This document shows positions 59,451 to 64,000 of a DNA stretch of 64,000 nt, one piece after another. The DNA lies in assembly GCA_026419785.1 (NCBI GenBank), contig JAODTK010005559.1, positions 62,001-126,000 on the forward strand. The letters are read 5' to 3'. How positions within the stretch are numbered: the first letter of the stretch is position 1; every line of letters begins with the position of its first letter. A program made the position numbers and the translations under genes. The notes under the pieces were generated by a model. It did not search any database and had not been told where the DNA came from. It worked only from the letters and a program-made list of their open reading frames with translations. Origin of the DNA: Sclerodactyla briareus. Lineage: Eukaryota; Echinodermata; Holothuroidea; Dendrochirotida; Sclerodactylidae.

Positions 59451-60299
59451 GAATACGTCATATAACTCCTGTTCTGATTTGAACTTTATGGGCTCCCTAT
59501 TCGCTAACAAAATAATTACTTAAAACATTACTTATTACTTAACGATATATGTCCCAACTACCTCCCAGATATGATTCTCAGACAAAACAGCACACGTTCC
59601 TCTGATCCAGCTCACAGAATGCGTTACACTCAAATGGATGGTTTTTTCATATAATGCACCTGTGAACCTCCCTCCCTGAAACTGGAAGAAGTGCGGGATG
59701 TATAGGGTAGCACTATACGTCATGTATTCAAATGTTGTTTTAATTGTTTGGCGCTATATAATAACATCACCTGGTCCTATTGGACAGGGTCTCAGTAGAC
59801 GGGTCCAACTGGCATGTCGCAGGCAATTTAGTATACTATAGCACACATAAGCACCCACTTCCGTTTTCGAAATCAATTTGTATTCTTTACCTGGTTTTAC
59901 GGGAGATGTTCCGAATTTTCACAGTTGGCTGTCGATCTGCTGATATGGGGACCTGGGCTTATATAGATTATATATATATATATCTATATATATATATATA
60001 ATACTATCTATATATATATATATATATAGAATTATATATATTATATATATAGTAGTATTATTATAACATATATACATATATAGTAGTCGCCTGCACCAAG
60101 TGCGGACGTATTTGTTGTGTGCTCTCAAATTCTATTTTCTATTGAAATTTGTATTTTGTTTTGACCGCGGTCAACCCGTTGTTGTGTTTAGGGCTGGCCA
60201 GCCCATGTTTTATAAAACCAGTAGTCTTGTAAATTTAAAAAAAAGGGGATTTTAAGGGTTATTTTCGGTTTCGATTTTGCATTCGGAGCCAGTGTGTCA
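59451..60299. other. Spacer with AT microsatellite
   Basis: Nothing recognised except the TA tract listed separately and an A-rich AAATTTAAAAAAAAGGGG at about 60230. Confidence 0.5.
59960..60084. repeat. (TA)n microsatellite
   Basis: About 125 bp of TA-rich repeats with several interruptions (TCTA, ATTA, GTAGTATTATTA). Confidence 0.9.
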
Positions 60300-60479
60300 G
60301 CTTACCTGTGGTGAGTTTTTTCTATTCAAGTCTCCCGTTCTGTTCTGTCCGGCCCCAGGGTGTCCTCCCAACGTGGATACGGCCTCCCATTCTGGGGGGC
60401 CACCCCCAGAATCTGACCATGATAGTGAACCCGATTGGAAAAACCCCTAGCCTTAGGAAAACAAGCCAAAGGAAAAGAC

Positions 60480-61330
60480 CCGTAGAATGCCCTCAAATCA
60501 GACCCCCGATCCAAACAACCAAAATAACCTGCCTACTCGGATGAACAACCAAAACAATCCAAAATCGATCCCGTCCTAGTCTATGGGATCAGAGATGATA
60601 TCGCTAATAACTCAATCAAACTCGCGCGAGGGAAGAATATAAACAAGAAAAAACACACTGCTAAAAATAAAGAATATCGTGAGAACAAAATCCAAAGGGG
60701 TGCTAATTTTTCCAGCAGATCCCCACTCCTACAACATCGACTACAGCCCTGTCTCAAAAACTCCCACTGGGTAATCCCAAACCACGCATTTACACCAACA
60801 AAACCCAAGTAAATTCCCGGTTGGTGTATCGGGCGTCAACCCGACATAACTGAGAAAGAAATCCAGTCCGAACTGAATGACCAGGGCTTCACCCAATCTT
60901 ACAAAGCGGGCTTATCTCCAAAGCGCAGGACAATCCCAACTTGGAACGTTAAGATTGGGTTGCTAGCAAGAAGAGAAGGTGAAACTCCTCAGAGACAGCA
61001 TAATCCTGGGATACTCCCGGCATAAAGTCGAGGAGTATATATAAGGAAACTACAAACGTCATACCATGTTTCAACTGCCAAGGATTTGGCCTTACAGTAA
61101 CAAACTGTGTCAGGCTACCAAAATGCCTTAGATTGGGGGGGAAGCACCGCACACTCACAAAACAATAACATTGTACTCCCAAAGTCTAGATTAGAGAAAC
61201 CTGCGCCATTGCGGCGGCGGACCAGATTGCCCTTTATAAGGCTGTCCAGAACACAAAAAGGCCAGGGGGGATGCAGCCTCATCTCGTACCAGCACCAATA
61301 CAAAATCCTTTGCTGACGCCACTAGAATTC
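60480..61330 (+). pseudogene. LINE ORF1 (gag-like, CCHC zinc knuckles), broken
   Basis: The N-terminal part is Asn/Gln/Pro-rich. The middle reads EIQSELNDQGF, NVKIGLLARREGE and LLRDSIILGYSRHKVEEYI in adjacent frames, the fold preceding knuckles in I/Jockey ORF1 proteins. The knuckles are pieced from frames: CQGFG-like text at about 61075, TNCVRLPKCL, GGKHRTLT, then GGG(P)D and GCPEHKKAQG. ORF1 binds element RNA in the cytoplasm in related elements. At least four frame breaks. Confidence 0.72.
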
Positions 61331-61819
61331 AAGTAACTAACACAATTGACAAAAAAAAGACAAAACAAAACGCGGTATTATTGCCACAAGAGCTGATCAA
61401 GACTGTTTAAAATACAGGAAAATGAATTCAGAAAAAAGACATTATTTTAAACGCTAGCGATATCGCCAGACAAGATACTTTGGCTCTGAAACACCTGAAT
61501 AGTCTCAAGTGCAGGTGAAGGAAGAAATACTCAATCCTTCTTACGTAATCCTAAAGAAACACTGACACAATCTCTCCGTACTGTCACATCCCAAGTCAAT
61601 GATATGGATGCAACCCCCCCTCTAAGGCAACCCCGATCTCAACGGGATGGGCTGACAGGTCACACAGAGCCCCATAATGACTCCTGTTCAGACCCCTCCT
61701 CCATATAACCCCGGGTCTGACCCTAGGAGGGCCGCCTCCCCCCACCATTATTGGCGCTGGAGGCTTTCCCTGTTCACACCAATGTTCAGGGTGATAAACA
61801 AGAAGCTCAACCTCGGAAA

Positions 61820-62500
61820 ACAATGAATCCCACCGCGCTCTCTTTACTCTACCTCAATATTAATTCTGGGATTTTAAATACAAAAGGAACTCATCGGAAG
61901 GTATATGATATTCAAATCCTGACCTGATCTCAATTAAGGAAACTAAACTCCCCTATGATAGTAACTTTAACATTCCTGAGTATCCTAATGACTTACATAA
62001 TGGCACTTTGCAAAGGGGGAGTCTAGTTGCGTCAAACAAGGCATTTACTGACGGGACTCCATAAATATTAATCTCCCTGGACACTAGGCTATTGGCCGTT
62101 ATGTAAGCTAGTATATAATAATAGTCCAATACAAATCATTACATACTACAACCACATATTATTTCACTTTGTGAATGCTAGCTATTTAAACTGTTCAAAA
62201 CCAATACGATCACTATTGGGGATTTGAACTCACAACCACACCCTCTTTGGCGGTACAAAAACTAATCCGCTTGTGTAACCCCTGCTTAAACGTACTGGGG
62301 GAAAAGAATGACTTCACCGTTCTTAACCACTAATTCAAAAACGAGGCGTGGACCCTTGACCTAAAGGAGGAACTTCCGATTTGGTTAATTGCCTCCAAGG
62401 ACATTGCTTTCTCTCATCTCTCCTCTACTTCCCACGAGCGACTCTATTCTAGTGGATCATTACATAATTCACTCCCTGTTTAGTTCTACGGGGGTCGCAA
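61820..62500 (+). pseudogene. LINE endonuclease domain, broken
   Basis: LYLNINSGILNTKG (the NxxGI start), KETKLPYDSN (the ExK/QET Glu motif) at about 61937, FNIPEY, GGV, then GDLNS at about 62219 followed by HNHTLFGGTKTNPLV (the GDFNAHxxLWG motif), SILVDHYIIHS (the SDHxPI position with Ser-Asp altered to Val-Asp). It nicks target DNA in living relatives. Stops are frequent. Confidence 0.72.
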
Positions 62501-62539
62501 AAAGTACAAGCACGATTTAGAGTCTTTTAAGACCATTGG

Positions 62540-64000
62540 GATACTTTTAGGAGATGTCAGCTGCCCATGTTGAAACTATCCAGAGTAAGCTCAATTCCTT
62601 ACTCCGCCCAGTTCTAACTCTCTGGACTCTTTAGCTCCACCAGATTACTATCTCTATTGGTCCTCCTTTGATGCTTCTTGCCCGATTACCAAGGACTAAA
62701 GAAAACCCTGGAAAAAATTCATTCTCATATCTTAAACTTCATTAAAGCTAACGGAAACTTAGAAGGACAGGACATTATAACAAGGGATCCTGCCATTAAG
62801 CGGCAGGTAAACTCACTTGGTTATCATATTGGTTAAGAGATCTACAAAGATCCACGTCTCAGGAATTGGATATAAAATCTGCAATGATATGAATCATGAA
62901 CCGAACCCAAAAAAAAAATTCTGGAAAAAGGATTATGCTCAATTTTAAAACTCTAGTCACAGCCGGAAATACCTCTGAACTGGGTAAAACCAGACAAGAC
63001 CCGTATTACGGAACTATCGAACAGGTTGAAATTTTGACAACTTGGTTCAGAATGTGTTTAATCTTCCGAATGACCACCAAATTCGATGCGCTACCCAAAA
63101 TCGGTGTCGATAATATATCTATAACAGCTCTAAATTAAAACAGACTTTGACAACCCTAACACACATTATATCATTTCTTAATGAGCCCATCGGTCGGGTT
63201 TAAAATCATAAACTGTCTCAAACGTACTAAGAACTCTCCTCTCCCGGCCTGATGGGGTTGAACCTACCTCCATCTGAAACATCTACCAGATCAAGCTCTC
63301 GATACATGGCTGACTAATTTTAAACCATGATACCGCTGGGGGTAATTTCCTATTCATTGGAAAGTGGGAGCAAAAGCCATCTTCAAATCCCTAAAGCCTA
63401 ATAAAGTCTGAACTTGACCCTCCAATTATAGGCCTATTAGTCTCCTACCCTGTGTCGGGAAACTTTTCGAACGGATAATCACCACCCGTCTTACTTCACA
63501 TCTTGAAAAAATAACAACCGGCTCTCCCCCAACCAGTTATGGTTTTCGTCGTTAACAGGAGCACATTCAATCCTTTATGATATAACTGAGAAATCAACTG
63601 GATTCAAACGCAACACTCAACCATAGCGGCCTTTCTAGACGCTGAAAAAGCCTTGCTCAAACCTGCACAATGGTTCTAAAATACAAACTTAGTAACTTGA
63701 TCTTCCCGATCTTTTACTTGCCTACTCTGTTCATTTCTCAATGACAGAATCCATGTTACTCCACATAATGATGGCAACTCTAGATACCTTAAACTTGAAG
63801 GCGGCACCCCTCACGGCTCTGTGATAAGCCCCACTCCCTTTTATTATCTATGTCAATGACCATCCTAGCTGATCCTACAAACAGAGTCTCTTTAACTCAA
63901 TTTGCAGATGATATTGCCCTCTACTGTACTTCTTCTAGTACCCTTCTAAATGAAAGAAATCTCCAAACTCATCTTCAAACCATCGAAAGTGGTGCCTGTC
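62540..64000 (+). pseudogene. LINE reverse transcriptase domain, broken and truncated by window
   Basis: An ill-preserved linker is followed at about 63420 by PIIGLLVSYPVSG / YRPISLLPCVGKLFERI, TTRLTSHLEK, then SPNQLWF, AAFLDAEKAL at about 63630 (motif A Asp kept), NDRIHVTPHNDGNSRYLK, GGTPHGSVISPTPF at about 63800 (motif B, PQG changed to PHG), IYVNDHPS and QFADDIALYC (motif C, FADD at 63901-63912). The chain of motifs is complete and the spacing normal. Frameshifts lie between almost every motif. Confidence 0.85.

Larger units (their letters stand above)
60300..64000 (+). mobile_element. I/Jockey-like LINE, running past the window end
   Basis: A single plus-strand series: ORF1-type nucleic-acid binding protein with zinc knuckles (60840-61310), endonuclease (61820-62500) and reverse transcriptase (63360-64000), in the right order and spacing for one element. 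All parts carry stops and frameshifts. At least 3.7 kb is retained, so this is the longest element in the window. The 5' limit is set loosely at the start of a Pro/Asn/Gln-rich ORF1 leader; the 3' end lies outside. Confidence 0.85.

Noticed and set aside
59919-60128. Ile/Tyr-rich minus-strand ORF
   Set aside because: Translation of the TA microsatellite.

Overview
This looks like nuclear DNA from an animal, most plausibly a marine invertebrate. It has no intact gene, no operon structure and no ORF longer than about 200 codons. It does have decayed non-LTR retrotransposons (LINEs) of several lineages, tRNA-derived SINEs, hAT-like MITEs with CAGTGGCGG-type ends, many microsatellites, and repeats rich in AGGTCA-type motifs of the kind I associate with echinoderm and other marine invertebrate genomes. 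That taxonomic guess rests on repeat flavour only. Base composition is AT-rich overall (by eye a little over 40% GC) with striking runs of pure G or C.

Layout. 1-13.6 kb: mostly unrecognised unique sequence with a repeat-encoded ORF relic (25-402), a hAT-like MITE end (to 725), an AACGTT palindrome cluster (1.37-1.70 kb), one possible von Willebrand A exon (about 2.19-2.36 kb), a diverged duplication (5.3-5.9 kb) and a worn tandem repeat (9.3-9.7 kb). 13.6-15.9 kb: three tandem units, two carrying the same MITE at a site that is empty in the first; the middle unit looks like an unequal-crossover hybrid. 18.2-19.75 kb: second copy of the repeat ORF, then a minus-strand LINE. 23.1-28.4 kb: two ~400 bp inverted arms made of palindromic ATTCGAAT repeats enclosing 4.5 kb. 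34.9-40.05 kb: AGGTCA-type repeat, a CpG-rich patch with unrecognised ORFs, a SINE, and two direct copies of a ~430 bp repeat. 40.76-42.2 kb: minus-strand CR1-group LINE. 44-49.4 kb: tRNA-like SINE heads, a 250 bp polypyrimidine tract, a 102 nt near-perfect hairpin, and a tandem AGGTCA-type repeat. 53.2-53.74 kb: minus-strand LINE endonuclease. 55.1-55.4 kb: 149 bp tandem duplication. 56.6 kb: LINE C-terminus. 58.4-59.45 kb: plus-strand CR1/L2-like LINE. 60.3-64 kb: plus-strand I/Jockey-like LINE with zinc-knuckle ORF1, endonuclease and reverse transcriptase, running off the window end.

Nothing here works together as a pathway. All recognisable protein-coding sequence is selfish-element reverse transcriptase machinery, broken by stops and frameshifts. 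I found no convincing new functional system. The most unusual structures are the large inverted-repeat element (23.1-28.4 kb), the MITE-dated tandem array (13.6-15.9 kb), the isolated hairpin at 47.6 kb, and the heavy excess of long G/C homopolymers.
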